From NCBI GenBank assembly GCA_025504975.1, contig JANUWI010000008.1, positions 1,426,001-1,490,000 of the forward strand: a stretch of 64,000 bases of DNA, given 5' to 3'. The notes beneath the pieces are model-generated. The model was not told where the DNA came from. It saw only the letters and a list, made by a program, of their open reading frames with translations, and made no database searches. Position 1 is the stretch's first letter. Every line of letters starts with the position of its first letter. Below, piece by piece: positions 44,514-56,843 of the stretch. The DNA is from Plenodomus lindquistii. Lineage: Eukaryota > Ascomycota > Dothideomycetes > Pleosporales > Leptosphaeriaceae. The translations under genes and the position numbers were made by a program.

Positions 44514-47075
44514 CTATTCACCCCCTACACTCAAATCCGCCGTGAAATCCCTGCGAATTGTCAAGTTCGTAAAGTCCTCTTGATTATCAATCACTAGCCC
44601 CTTTTCATTCGCGAGATGCAACAGGCAAATGAAGCAATAACTTGTTGAGATATCCGACATGGCTTGTTTCGGGTACACGGTTTGCAGGCTATTGACGACG
44701 TCGGTAAAAGTTAGTGTGCCGTCGACTTCTGGCGTGGGGGGTTCGTCTGGGAGCGGGGGTTTGGAGATCTATTCACTCTGTCAGTATGGACATGGAGATT
44801 GGGGGGAAGAGATGGAAGGAGAGGGAGGTGGGGATAGAGGGCGGCACATACCTCTTCGAATCCAATACCGCGCCAGAGTTCGTCTTTGAGTCGTTTAACG
44901 TCGACCTTCTTGGCTACGCGGGCGTATTGGACGTATTGCGGTCTGAAATTTCGACCGGTGGTGACGAGTTGCGCTCCGTATGCGTCTTCTTGCGAACTCG
45001 GTATCACTCCATCCAATGGTCGCATTACCCCTGCTTCACCCTCTGGCGGCGGCGAGAAGTGATCTCGCGCGTCTGCAAAATCGTCGTCATCGTCCATGGG
45101 GCCTGGCATGGGCAGATCGTTATCCTCGTAGAAGTCGGCGTCGTATCGACCCTGTGCTGGGTTCTCTTCTTGCGTCTCACCCTGACGGGCCCAGTATGCT
45201 TCGTCAACTTCGCCGTTCGGTGGCTGATCGGGAGCTTGTTGTTGTGAGGCGCGGCCTTCGCGTCGTGATCCCATGCGTGCTTTTGGCTTCAGGAACAGCC
45301 GTAGGAGTTGCTTGGAGTTGAAGTGCTTATCGTCGGGAAGCAGATTCATAGTCTTTGACTTCCACTGCGCTTTCGGTAATGAGATTGTCGATTTTGAAGT
45401 TGCGGGTGTGTAGAGCGCATCTGCGGTCGCTTGTGTCATGGGTGCGGCGAAGTCAATCTCAAATGGCTCCTTCTCTCTCCTCTTTGTGACAGGCGCAGCT
45501 TTGCCCACTTCCTTGACTCTGCGAATGCGCCAATGCTCCGGGCCGGCCCAATTCTTTCTCAGGGCTTGGTCAAAGTAGCTGAGAATGTTTTCCTGCTCTT
45601 GATCGCGACCGTGCATCATCGAGATACCATACTGCGCACCGTCGTCTGCCCCACCACCTTCAACGCCGTCGACGCCTTCTCCGTCGCCTCCATCTCCAAG
45701 GCCCATAACGTGCACACGAGCCTGTGGATCCCGCATTGCTTCCCGTGCCCAAGCTTCTCCACCTTCACCGAAGCCTGGCTCTTCCTGCAGACCGAGCCCG
45801 TCCATGTGCATGTCGTCATCATCGTCATTGAAGCCCATTGGATTGTCATCATCCAGATACATTCCAGATTGATTACCAGCGTCCTCATCCGCCTCGTTGG
45901 GCTGGTCGTTCCGCCAATCGTCGGGAGCGTTGAGAAAGGGAATGTCGACCGAACCGTTGACATCGCTGAGATCAAAGGTTTTCATCGAGGGGCAGATGTC
46001 CTGCTCGTCTAGTAGGCTGAGGTCGGGAAAGTATTTACTTGCGAGTGCGGACACATCAATTTCGACGTCTTCAGATGGTTCCTCAACCGGCGAGTTTTCC
46101 CGCGCATAGTCCGAGGAGCCTTCGGGCGCTGGAGTGGCTCGTGAGAATACTGGTGTCGCATCGTTAACATCGTCGCTACTGTCGAAGACGATTCTGCCGT
46201 GGCTGTCGATGGCCAAGTGGTTCAGAAGAAGACCTTTGGCCCCACCCTCATCGAAATCGGCGGAAGCTTTCTTGAACAAGGGATCCACGGAGAACTCGAG
46301 CTCCATCTTCTTGTTTTGTAGCTGCGAGAAGGATGATGCAAGCGTAGCCTCAGACAAAGTCTTCTTCTTCCTGCGTTTTTTCTGGCCATCCTCACCCTCG
46401 TCGGCATCATCGTCCTCGCCCTCTTCCTCATCATCTCCCTCGCCGCGGCGCTTTTTGTTGGCGTTTTCTGCTAGACCGCTCAGCAGCTTGCCGGTATCTG
46501 TCGCGACGCTGTCGACTCGACTCGTGTAGATTTTGACACATCCGTCTAATGTGCAACTAGCCTTTTGGAAGTTGACGCCGTCGCCTTCCTTGAGCAAGGA
46601 CATTTCGTGAAAGTAGTCGATGAGGGCAAAGTTCCACGAGTTGTTGGCGTTGATTTTCTGTCGCCATTAGCACGCAAGCGGTTCAAGTGAGGAACAGACG
46701 CTCACATTATCCGTAGCCATCTTCATCCACTCTTCAAAGTTGGCGAGCAGCGGCATGACACGCTTCATGGGCGTCACGGCGGTGCCGGCAACATCGGGCA
46801 TGTCGACATCTTGCGAGGGCGTGTGCGGGTTGCTCTGGCCCGCGGCGAGGGAGATGCGCCTGCGGCTCGGTGTGGTGGACGAGCGGAACGAGCTGCGGTG
46901 CTGTTCCTGGAGGGCATGGCGGCGGTCGGCCTTTTCTTGTCGGTCGTCGTTGAGCGGCACTCTTGTTGTTGAGGTTAGCCATGTGTCCCGAGCTGCAAAC
47001 AAGCTTGTCGAGTGCGCACTTGACCGAGGCCTTTTGCGGCGTGGCCGTGGTGTTGTATTTGGACACGCGCGGCAT
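44514..47075 (-). CDS. BRN1: Condensin complex subunit 2 (barren/CAP-H kleisin)
   Basis: Four exons: 47075-47020, 46961-46706, 46657-44852 and 44768-44514, about 790 residues. The first intron (gtgcgc...acaag, with gctaac) joins MPRVSKYNTTATPQKASVK to VPLNDDRQEKADRRHALQ, the conserved kleisin N terminus. The second is only 48 bp. The N-terminal kleisin domain (WMKMATDNKINANNSWNFAL; a CTLDGCVKIYTSRVDSVA block) binds the Smc2 neck. An acidic, Lys/Arg-punctuated middle carries a KKRRKKK nuclear signal. The C-terminal winged helix (QAMSDISTSYCFICLLHLAN) contacts the Smc4 head. Condensin compacts mitotic chromosomes. The second exon overlaps nothing else, and the gene is divergent from the cation exchanger, sharing a ~740 bp promoter region. 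Confidence 0.93.
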
Positions 47076-47818
47076 CGTGGGCGGTCACTGGCCGTGAAGG
47101 TGGCGGAGGCGGTGATGGTGGTTGGGGGGAGGGTCAATGTTTACCATCAACACGGTGCACGCCTGCCATGTGCCACACCCACGCAACCCGTGCTGACCCC
47201 ACGCACGTCGCACAGTGCACCCGAATTCAGGCACGCCCTCACGCATAGCTGCACTAGACTAGACTAGAGACAACATTGCGCATCGCCAGTTCCACCAACT
47301 TCGGCAGATTCCCAGTGAATTGCCGGAATACACGTTCCTTGGCGCTATCTGCCCTCGCCACAGTGTGGCTGAGGCGACGGGGTGACGACAACAACGCAAC
47401 CACAGCCATGGCTCTCATCGTCACGGCAGACCATGGCAACATCTAGCGCTATCATGTGCCGATAGGCAGCACCCTGTCCGCATCCCCCTCTGCCTATATC
47501 TCACCATCGTCGGCGGCATTCTCATCGTCAATTCTTACTCCACACGACTTGGCGGCTAAACGTTCCGCGCTCCGCTCCGCTACCTTGTGACGCCAGCGCA
47601 TTCACGTCACCTTGCCCAAGAACACTACAACACCATTCTCTTCACAAAACCCCCTCGCTGCTCTATCACGATAAACCTGCCATTCTGCTGTATTCTTTCA
47701 CCCCATCTCCAAAGCCACTACGCCACCCACCACGGCCTCAGCACTGCCGGCGCATCCTCGCAACAGCAGCACTCGTGCCCCGGTTCCGTCTCCGCCCGTG
47801 CATGAGCATGGCCTAACA
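47076..47818. other. Divergent promoter region BRN1/cation exchanger
   Basis: 743 bases between two divergent genes. The exchanger side is C/T/A-rich and C-poor in G, like its long 5' leader. The short open frames here are on the non-coding strand or lack character. Confidence 0.55.
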
Positions 47819-50800
47819 ATGGACGACCATTCCATACTGCAGACGGTGCAAAAATGGCGACGCACACGATATTCCGCCCGTCCATTCTACCTCACCATAG
47901 TCGCCATCGCCCTCATATCGCTGCTCGCATGGGCAAAGGGGCGCCAGTCGCAACATGCAGCTCCCACGCTCGGTGGCGCCCTGCGCACAAGAGATGTCAT
48001 GGTCATGGATGAAGAAGTACGTCTTCCTTGAGAAGTCCCACGTGTATTGCAGCTGACCGCGCCATTGTAGTGCCGCCTCGTCCACCATGCCAAAGACCAG
48101 TGCGCCTTTGTCCTCGCCAACTGCCCAGACGAGGAAGCAGGCGTCATCTCCTACCTCACCCTCTACTACTGCCGCCTACCCCACGCCAAACCCGTCGCCT
48201 TCACACTCATGACGCTATGGCTCGCTATGCTCTTCAGTACCATTGGCATTGCAGCGAGTGACTTCTTCTGCGTCAACCTCAACACCATTTCACGCATGCT
48301 GGGCATGAGCGAAAGTCTGGCTGGTGTCACCTTGCTTGCATTCGGCAATGGGAGCCCGGATGTCTTCTCCACTTTTGCCGCGTTCCGAACCCATGCTGCA
48401 AGTCTGGCCGTGGGTGAGCTCATAGGCGCGGCTTGCTTCATCACGGCCGTTGTCTCGGGATCCATGGCTCTGATCCGACCTTTCACCGTGGCTCGCAAGA
48501 GTTTCATACGTGATGTCGGCTTCTTCCTCGTCGCTGCTGCCTTCAGCATGGGCTTTATTGTGGACGGAAAGCTGCACCTATGGGAGTCCGCCACCATGGT
48601 CGCCTTCTACGTCTTCTACGTCGTATTTGTGGTTGCGTGGCACTGGTGGCTCAACCTCAGGAAAGCGCGTAAGATCAAAGCAGCTGCGATGAGGAGTCAT
48701 TTCGTTGTGCCTGGAGGTGAAGAGGAGGAGTTCCCCGAATACCATGACGATGAGACACCCGCAGGGACCGGAGCACCAGGCCGCGCAGTCTCAAACGAAG
48801 ATTTCTCGGCCCTTGAGCGTGCTGGTGGAGGGGATTTGATCGAAGACGACGACAACGAAGAAGCCAGAGAGCGCTGGATGGGCGAACTGACAAACAACAT
48901 GCGTGTCAATCGACCAAATTTGGGATCTCGAAGGAACACGCACACGCCAATTCGACCAAGTCTTGTGGGCGCACTGGAGTTTAGGGCCGTACTTTCATCG
49001 CTGCAAAAATCGAGGAACATTCAATCCATGCCTATAAGCCTGCGACGATACTCTGATGACCCGACATACACGACAGCGCAGCATCAAAGTTACATCTCGA
49101 CCATGTCTGATCCTGCAGCCCGACCAGCCTTCGATATAGCGTCCATCACCTCTGAAGAGTCACCGCATATCATACGGCCTAGCCTCGAGATCCAACACGC
49201 TGGCAGTAATCGTACCAGGGCGGTGTCAACCAACGACATTGGGCGCGCCCGCCTCCAACCCAGCACGCTGCAGGGTGTAGTCCCTGACATCACATTTGCG
49301 CCCCCAACACCTGGTGAAGAAAGTGTGTTGCCCAGCACCGAAAACGCACCTCTATCGCCGACTTTCTCCATTTCACCGCCACCATCGCGATCGTCTTCGC
49401 GTGCTTCCAGTCCAGCGCCTTCGCGTGTAAAGCACCCTTCCGCTAGCAGACTGGCACCTCCAGGTGCTGAGAGTCATGATAACACACCTGTGCGCCATGG
49501 GACTGCATCACCTAGCCCGCACTCATCACCCGTTTTGGCGGCTGGCGACCGTCCGCATCCCCCCGCTCTCAAGCTGGCCGTGCCTGGCGCCACCTCACCT
49601 CCTATTCCATTTCCTGCCTACACGGACTACCCATGGTCCGCCCAAACGTCGTCTCGACCCCCGAGCCTGCGGCCGCGATCACCGAGTGCATCGCCGGAAT
49701 CTGTCTTTCCCAAAGACCCCTTTGGGACTCTGGAAGTAGCCAGGGTCCCGAGATGGTGGCCTTCACGCCTACTACCACCTCCGTACATTTTGGTTTCCAC
49801 TCTGTTCCCCACGCTGATCAACTGGGAGGACAAGCACTTCTTCGACAAGGTGCTAGGTGCTGTCGCTAGTCTTCCAGTGTTTCTCCTTACCATCACCCTC
49901 CCTGTAGTTGAGCCACAGAAAGACGAGAACGATGGCGGACATGCCGAGCTATCCCTGGACTTCGGGCTCCCGCCATCCGCTCACCCTGTCGGTGGTAGCG
50001 GGGACTCTCACTCTCGTAGCGTATCCATCGTACTTCCACCCGAGAGTTACTCGGACCACAACTTGCGGAAAACGAGAAAGGACACCAGCATCCCTATCAC
50101 GGCACCCAATGGAGGGTCGTTCAGCACAGTGGCAAGCCAACCGCCTCAGGTGTTCATCACTAGTGAAGATGACCTTGCTGCATCTCCAAAGACGCTGCCT
50201 CAGATTCCACAACCGTCTGAACCCAAGCAGTGGAATAGGTGGCTGGTGATAGTGCAAATCTTCACGGCTCCCCTGTTTATTGTCGTTATCTTCTGGGCCA
50301 ATATCCAGCCTGACGACACGAGAGCGCTTCTTCGCCACTCCCTGTACTCTCTGCTCTGCTCATTGTGTGTTCTTGCACTTGTGCTCACTACGACCACGCC
50401 GAATCGACCACCTCGCTGGCGGTCAGCTTTGTGTTTCTTGGGATTTGCAGTTGCCATTGCATGGATTAGCACCATCGCGAACGAGGTTGTCGGCGTGTTG
50501 CGCACGCTCGGTGTTATTCTGAACATGAGCGATGCCATTCTCGGTCTCACCATCTTCGCCGTTGGCAACTCGCTTGGCGACCTCGTCGCAGACATTACGG
50601 TCGCTCGTCTTGGATTCCCTATTATGGCGCTTTCAGCTTGCTTTGGTGGACCCATGCTAAACATTCTCCTTGGAGTTGGGTTGAGTGGCTGTTACATGAT
50701 CATCACCAAGGGCGAACACCGACACGACAAACATCCCAAAGAAGGAGTGCATTTCAGGCCTTACCATATTGCGGTCAGCACAACGTTGATAATATCTGGG

Positions 50801-50962
50801 GCCACATTACTCTTCACGCTAGCGGGGCTGTTGGTGGCCGTGCCCATGAGACGGTGGAAGATGGACAAGGTCATTGGGTGGGGTCTCGTCGCTCTGTGGA
50901 GTGTGAGCACGTTCGCCAACGTTCTGGTCGAGGTGCTGGGGTATGGCAGCGATGTGAGCTGA
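47819..50962 (+). CDS. Cation/calcium exchanger (CaCA superfamily, CCX-like)
   Basis: Exon 1 47819-48016 and exon 2 48071-50962 (gtacgt...tgtag, phase 0) give about 1029 residues. An N-terminal signal anchor (PFYLTIVAIALISLLAWA) precedes a lumenal Cys-containing loop (CRLVHHAKDQCAF; CPDEEAGVISY). The first exchanger domain follows, with its alpha-1 motif LLAFGNGSPDVFSTFAA. A very large Ser/Pro-rich cytosolic loop of roughly 450 residues separates the halves. The second domain has alpha-2 motif FAVGNSLGDLVADITVA. Both G-N-S/G-D motifs that form the ion site are intact. The architecture matches CCX/NCKX-type exchangers, including yeast YDL206W. It probably moves Ca2+ or K+/Na+ at an internal membrane; ion selectivity cannot be read from sequence. 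Loop phosphorylation is likely but inferred. Confidence 0.9.
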
Positions 50963-52947
50963 CTCTAGGAATTTCGAATTTTGTTTCGCTGGCCATGGTT
51001 TTGGGTATACCCGGGCGCGAGTGACGGTAGGCGTTGGATTTGAATTTTGTACAGTCGCTTGTGACTGTGTAGCATATGTGCAACGTCGAATGGTAATCCC
51101 ATGAATCATTTGACAACATTACCTGCAGATTCCGGTGAGCTCAACACACTGCGATTCGCGTGTGCTTCTTCCGCAGCATGCGGCTAAGATACCAGACCAA
51201 TGGCCCGGAGCCTGTGATGCGCTGGTATCTGGTCGCTACACCGCAGATATGCGTAGTCGTATTGTCAACGTGAGCATGTGCATTGGCTTGCAGTCTGCTG
51301 TGCAATATGCACGACGAGTGGTCGTCGTCTTGAGTCTCGCCGCAGCAACAAAGCATCAGCGAAGAGCGGGCAAATCCGCGAGTGTCCGCTGGCAACTGCG
51401 TGAAGTCTATCCTATGAGCAGCACGAGCTCCAACCAACACGTGGCACACTATACGGATGTGGGCGCAAACCAAGCCCGTCCAGGCTCGTTGGGCTGCATG
51501 GCGCCTCCCGTCGAGGCTCTGTTACTGTGGGCTGCCGTGCATGCGTCGGCGTTGGGCCGTGGGCGGTAAGTGAGGCCACAGTGGAGTGGATCGAATTTGG
51601 GACAATGAGAATGTACCACGTAGCCGACCACTGACGCTGCTGCAGCAAACCAACTTCAAGAATAGCGATCCAGACACACGAAACACGATGTTTTATTTTG
51701 TGTATGACTCCCCTAGCTATTCCCTTGTGATGTAGTTGTAATAAAGATGGCAAGAATTGGGCAACTTTACGTGCAGCAGAGTCACTTGCTTCTGCACTGC
51801 ATCTCACCCACCTGCCACCTGCAAGAATTACAACTGTCGTCATTGCACCGCTTTTCACACACTCTTGCCCTCGCCTATCTATCTACTTGGTACTCTAGCC
51901 CTTACAGCTAGACTATGTACGAATCAGCACAAGTGACTTTTACGCATTGTTATCCGATTCGAAGAGTTCGGCGGAAGCCCTGAGGCCCATTCCAGCCATT
52001 CTTGTACCACGTATATATTCAACCAGTTCTTCAACACCACAGCAACGCACATCAATCAATTAGCGTGCTGCGAGTCGTGCTGCCTGCAAAAAGCGACCGG
52101 TAGCCAAAAGATCAATTGAGTCGTCGAGGGCATTTCCTCCCCACCACCACCAGCATAAACAGCTGGTGTGCCCCTCTGCACGCATCGTGTGTGTGTGCGA
52201 CGTCCCCCCGCTCCGCCTCGACTGCTGCTGCTGCAAGTTGCAACCCAAGCTTCGGCTCTGCTCCCGCCTGACAGGCTGCCACACGCACCCTCGAGTTGCC
52301 GTGCCGTCATCCACTGCTGCACATTGTCGCATCGTCCCGTGTTGGGCCACTCTTGCCAGCAATCTGCAGCGTCTGTCCTACGCGGGCGCAGAGTGCAATT
52401 GGTCTTTTCAACTGCACCTGCAACCTGGAGCAAATCTTGCGCCTGCTCTCCATCGTCTACTCTCGAGTAGAGTATTAAGCAGCAAGGGATCGCAGACTAC
52501 ACCGGTGTAGGCCCTCTGAGACATTCTGCCACGACGCTCTACGGTCGAATCACGACTCAGCCCTACCACCCGCTCTCCTCGACGCTTCGACACAGGCACC
52601 ACCCCTCGCCCACCCCCTCCCGGGCCCCCCCGCCCGCTCTCCCCTTTCTCCCTCGCCAGTGGCCCTTTTATAGCGAGAGCCTCCCTCCCGCCCCCACCGA
52701 GCAGCCGTAGCCCCAGCCAGCCGTAGCCAGCAGTCATTGTGCAGCACCTGCGTTGGGCTGCCGGACCGCTGTTGTTGTTTACCCCCACCACACCTCTCCC
52801 GTCAGCTGCCCAGGCCCATCATTGTTGCTGCCCAGCGTCGCTGCCTCATCCACGACCACACCCACACCCACACCCACACCCCACCGCCCGCTTCTCTGGT
52901 AGAACAGGCTCGAGTCTCGTTTCGGTTTCGCACGCACAACCAGCCTC
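50963..52947. other. 2 kb spacer with long pyrimidine-rich leader
   Basis: The left part is the 3' flank of the exchanger gene. The right part (52550-52940) is C/T-rich on the plus strand, with a run of ten-plus C residues near 52620-52640 and a cacacccacacccacaccc tract (52857-52876). It is probably the long 5' UTR and promoter of the next gene. Several overlapping open frames on both strands are low-complexity; none is called. Confidence 0.5.
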
Positions 52948-55857
52948 ATGCCGTTAGTCATAGCCCTCCCCCACCGTCGCGCCATGCCCAACTCTGCCTC
53001 TGCTTCACGGCGGTCGTCGTCGCGCCACCCCGCCAAGTCGCGCGCTGTCTCGCAGTCGTCGCGCACTTCGCGGGCCACGCGCTCCACGGCGCCCTCGAGC
53101 GTCTCCATCTCTCCCTCCCGCGACGTCAAAGGCGAGACTAACGTCACTATTCAACTTAGGAAAGGAATCACAATCAACCACCACACGGGCGACCAGTACT
53201 ACAGCGAAGAGGAAGACTCGGGCGTCCAAGTCCAGGGCCACCACTCGTCTGAATTCGACTCGTCAGAGGAAGACGACGAAGAGGAAGACGAAGACGACGA
53301 CGAAGACGACGACGACGACGACGACGACGAGGGAGAGGAAGACGACGATTGGGACTCGCTCAACGACGTCGACGACTACATTGACGTCGAGGAGATCCAG
53401 CCCTCGGACTCGGCCTCACGCCCCCAGGTCAAGCACGCGCATTCACACTCTCGTCACCACCCCGCAGCACACTCCCACCACGTTGTCGCCCACCACCCGG
53501 TGCCCCCGCCTCCGCCGGCTGCCCCGCGAACGCGCCCCAAGCACTCTCGACGTGCTGAGTCGCGGCACGCAGTGCCCACACCAGACCCACCCTCCCGCCA
53601 CAGGAGCCGCAGTCGAACCACACTGGCGCGCGAACACCGTGGGTCACGGCGAGGAGGGCCTAGGCCCCAGTCCGTCCATGCTCCAGACAGTCTCGAGGAT
53701 GTAGACGACTACCCCTACGCTCAACAGGCCCATCCCAGCGCACCTCCTGGCCATCCAAGTGCCATGTGGAACCACGTCCCGCAACCTGCTGCCAACGGAT
53801 ATCAGTCAAGCATGATATCCGACCCTCGCTATTCAGGCTACCCGGGTGGAGCCCAGTCGCCTGCAAACCAGTTGGTCCCCTTTGGTCACGACCCAGGTTA
53901 CTACCAGAATCCCTTCCAGCCCAACGGTCAGAACCCGTTTACTGCGGGTGCTGTGCCTCCTGCTCCAGGAACCGACCGAAGTGGCTACTTTCCCGACTAC
54001 CAAGACCCGCAACGACCAGGGCGCCGAGGTCATCGCAACTCCATGCCTCCCGCGCCCCCTGGCGACGTGATGCCATATTCTCCCATGGGCTACTATCCTC
54101 CCTATGGACAGGGTTCCCCTTACGGCATGCAACCAGGCATGCCACCGCACATGTACCCACCATACGGCCACCCTCCCCATCCATCGCCTCCCCCAGAGCC
54201 AAAGAAGCACTCTTCCAAGCGGGGCACGCCCAAGCCAAGACGAGAGCGAAGCAGTGATGAGGAAGAGGACCGTCATGAGCGCCATGAACGTCACGAACGT
54301 CCTCGATCGACCGCCCATTCTGTTGCGCCGCCGCCACCGCCGCCGCCGCCACCGCAGACGCCTGGCATGCAGGTTGTGCACATGCAACAATTGCAACAGA
54401 TGCAGCAGATGGAGCAAGCGTTGCGCATGCGTGAAATGCAGCTACAACAAATACCATCCCCGCCGCCACCTCCACCGCCGCCGGCTCCGGCACCCGCTCC
54501 GGACCCCAAAGAAGATGGCATGCTCAGCAAGCTCGAAAGACTTCTTCTGCACAAAGATGAAGAGGAGAAGAAGGCACAGGAAGCCGCACTCCGGGCCGCC
54601 GAACTAGCCAAGTTTGAGCGCCTCGAAAACCTCCTCGTCGCTCAACAAGAAGCCAAGATTGAGAAAGAAAAGGCCAAGAAGAAAGCCGCCGAGGAGGCAG
54701 CTCAAGCCGCGGCTGATGCTAAGAAAAGAGGCGATGAGGACAAGCTTGCGAAGCTCGAGAAACTCATTCTTGCGCAGAAGGATGAACAGCTCAAGCGCGA
54801 AGCTGCCGCCGATGCTGCTCGCGCTGCGGAGAAAGCCGAAAAGGATGCTGCTGCTGCCAAGATTGCCGCAGAGAAGAAGGCTGCTGCTGAGGCTGCGAAA
54901 TTGATGCTCGAGGCTGCGGAGAAGGCACGTGAGGAGGCTGAGAAGAAGGCCGCCGCAGAAGCCGAGGAGACAAAGAAGGCCCACGAGAAAGCGATTGCAG
55001 AAGCGGCCAAAGCGGCGGAGGAACTCGAGAAGGCAAAGAAGAATGCCGAGGAAGAGGCTGCCAAGGCGCTGAAGAATGCAGAGGAAGAGGCTGCGAAGGC
55101 CCTCAAGAATGCAGAAGAGGAAGCTGCAAAGCTCAAGAAAAATGCCGAGGAAGAGGCTGCCAAAGCCAAGGCGGCGCTCGAAGAGGAACAGGCCAAGAAC
55201 AAACCCTCTGATGCACCAAAGCTTCCCATCAAGTTCAAGGACGCGGTCGGTCGAAAATTCAGTTTTCCTTTTGACCTTTGCAAGACCTGGAAGGTGAGTC
55301 GACTGATCCCTTTGTGTCCGGAAAAATACTGACTTGTCTATCAGGGAATGGAAGAGCTCATCAAGCAAGCATTTTTACATGTTGACATCATCGGTCCTCA
55401 CGTCCAAAATGGTCACTACGACCTGGTCGGACCTGATGGAGAGATTATTCTTCCTCAAGTCTGGGACATTGTTATCCAGCCTGACTGGGCCATCACAATG
55501 CACATGTGGCCGATGCCGGAACCCCCGCCACCAAAGCCTGAGCCAGTCGCCGAAGAGTACATGCCACCATACCCCCCGCCACCAATGCATGACCACGCGA
55601 TGCAATTCGCATCGAATCAACTCCCGTTAGGCAAGAACAAGAGTTTGAAAGGCAAGAAGCGCGAGTCTGCGCACGTGGTACAAGTTCCCCCGCCTCCACC
55701 ACCGCCTCCAGGCCATCCAGGTGGCATGCCACCGCCACCCCCTGTTGTTGTCATGCCTAGCAGCAGTGGGAGTTCTTCCAAGAAGAAGGTTCCTGCCAAT
55801 AATCCATTCGTCAGCTGGATGATTGGTGGTAAGCCGCCATCAAAGAAGAAGAAGTGA
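52948..55857 (+). CDS. Disordered coiled-coil protein with C-terminal ubiquitin-like domain
   Basis: Exons 52948-55293 and 55345-55857 (gtgagt...tatcag, phase 0), about 952 residues. An alternative ATG at 52984 would remove 12 residues. In order there are: a Ser/Arg-rich N terminus; an acidic tract of nearly pure Asp/Glu (53260-53360); His/Pro-rich and Pro/Gly/Tyr-rich low-complexity regions; two polyproline runs; and an Ala/Glu/Lys coiled coil of about 220 residues ending in four 11-residue repeats (KNAEEEAAKAL). Then comes KLPIKFKDAVGRKFSFPFDL, which opens a ubiquitin-like domain (YDLVGPDGEIILPQVWDIVI) completed by exon 2. A Pro-rich tail and a basic KPPSKKKK end follow. The ubiquitin-like C-terminal region is common in Dothideomycete and Eurotiomycete disordered proteins of unknown function. 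A scaffold role is only inference. Confidence 0.85.
55045..55190 (+). repeat. In-gene 33-bp tandem repeat (11-residue coiled-coil units)
   Basis: Four near-identical units encode K-N-A-E-E-E-A-A-K-A-L and variants, built on aagaatgc(c/a)gag(g/a)a(a/g)gaggctgc. Eleven residues suits a right-handed hendecad coiled coil rather than a plain heptad. Copy number may vary between strains. Confidence 0.8.
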
Positions 55858-56843
55858 GGCACGAATGTGTCATCTATTGCGAATTCTCGTTCCATATGTT
55901 ATTGATTACGACGGCCATGTCTTTTACTTCTTTCTTCGACCATATTCCTACCCCGATTTCACCCCAGCCTCGCGCTTTTCGGTACGTCTTTGCGGAAAGG
56001 CGATTTGCGTTCCATCTACCCTCTGAAGAAGCCATTGGTTGCCTCTGGGATCTTCCTCTTTTCAAACTTCTCTGGTTCCCCCAAAAAGGAAAAGTTCAGA
56101 TACCACCCATTTGTTGGATTTAGCGTCGTACATTTGTGTTGTATCTTGATGGCCTTTGTCTCGGACTTTTTCCTTTTCGGAATACCCCCTTTGATTTTGT
56201 TTTGTTTTTCTGAAAATCTTTTGGCGCTTAGCGTGTTTGGTTGGATCTTGGTTGTGGGGGTTTTTTTTCTCATGTTCCTTGTGTCGTGGGTTTTAAGGGG
56301 ATGTGGGTGGCTTGTTGTCGTGCTGCAGGGGTCATGTGAATGAGCAATGAGGGAAGCTTGAGGTGGGGATGAGCTGATGCTGATGATGAGACGATGTAAT
56401 GATGTCGATGGGGCTGTTTGGATGATACTGTTTTACGTAGCCATGTTGAGTTGTTCCGCGCGAGAAATGATATTCGCTTTTACTCAAGACGGTTGGCACA
56501 AATGTTAAGGATCCCAATGACATGAGTAGGAGATCACATTAGCGCTACAGCCGAGGATCTAGGCTCTGGCTACTTCGTATTGCAGACACGGTAGCTTCTA
56601 GCTCTTCCTACCAAGGCAAGCCTTGGATCCCTGCACATCTCTCACGCCTTGGACCCCACACACACCATACTTCTCTCACACTGCCTGTAGCTCGTCACAT
56701 CGCGTATATGGTCCTTTCCTATCATGTCATCCTTCTTTGACCAAATTGTCTGTGAAGCCGGCACGGCGTTACCCGACGCAGGCTTCACATACCACGGGGC
56801 CTGTGTGGACATCGTCTAACGTAAGAAGACATGCAAGCTTTAG
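55858..56843. other. Intergenic spacer, T-rich 3' flank
   Basis: T-rich plus-strand sequence (56150-56330) gives hydrophobic-looking open frames that are compositional artefacts. No gene called. Confidence 0.5.

Noticed and set aside
54702..55283. 193-codon Ser/Ala-rich frame antisense to the coiled-coil gene
   Set aside because: Low-complexity shadow of the Ala/Glu/Lys repeats on the coding strand.
56150..56343. Hydrophobic plus-strand frame after the ubiquitin-like gene
   Set aside because: T-rich 3' flank always yields Phe/Leu/Val-rich text; no conserved features.
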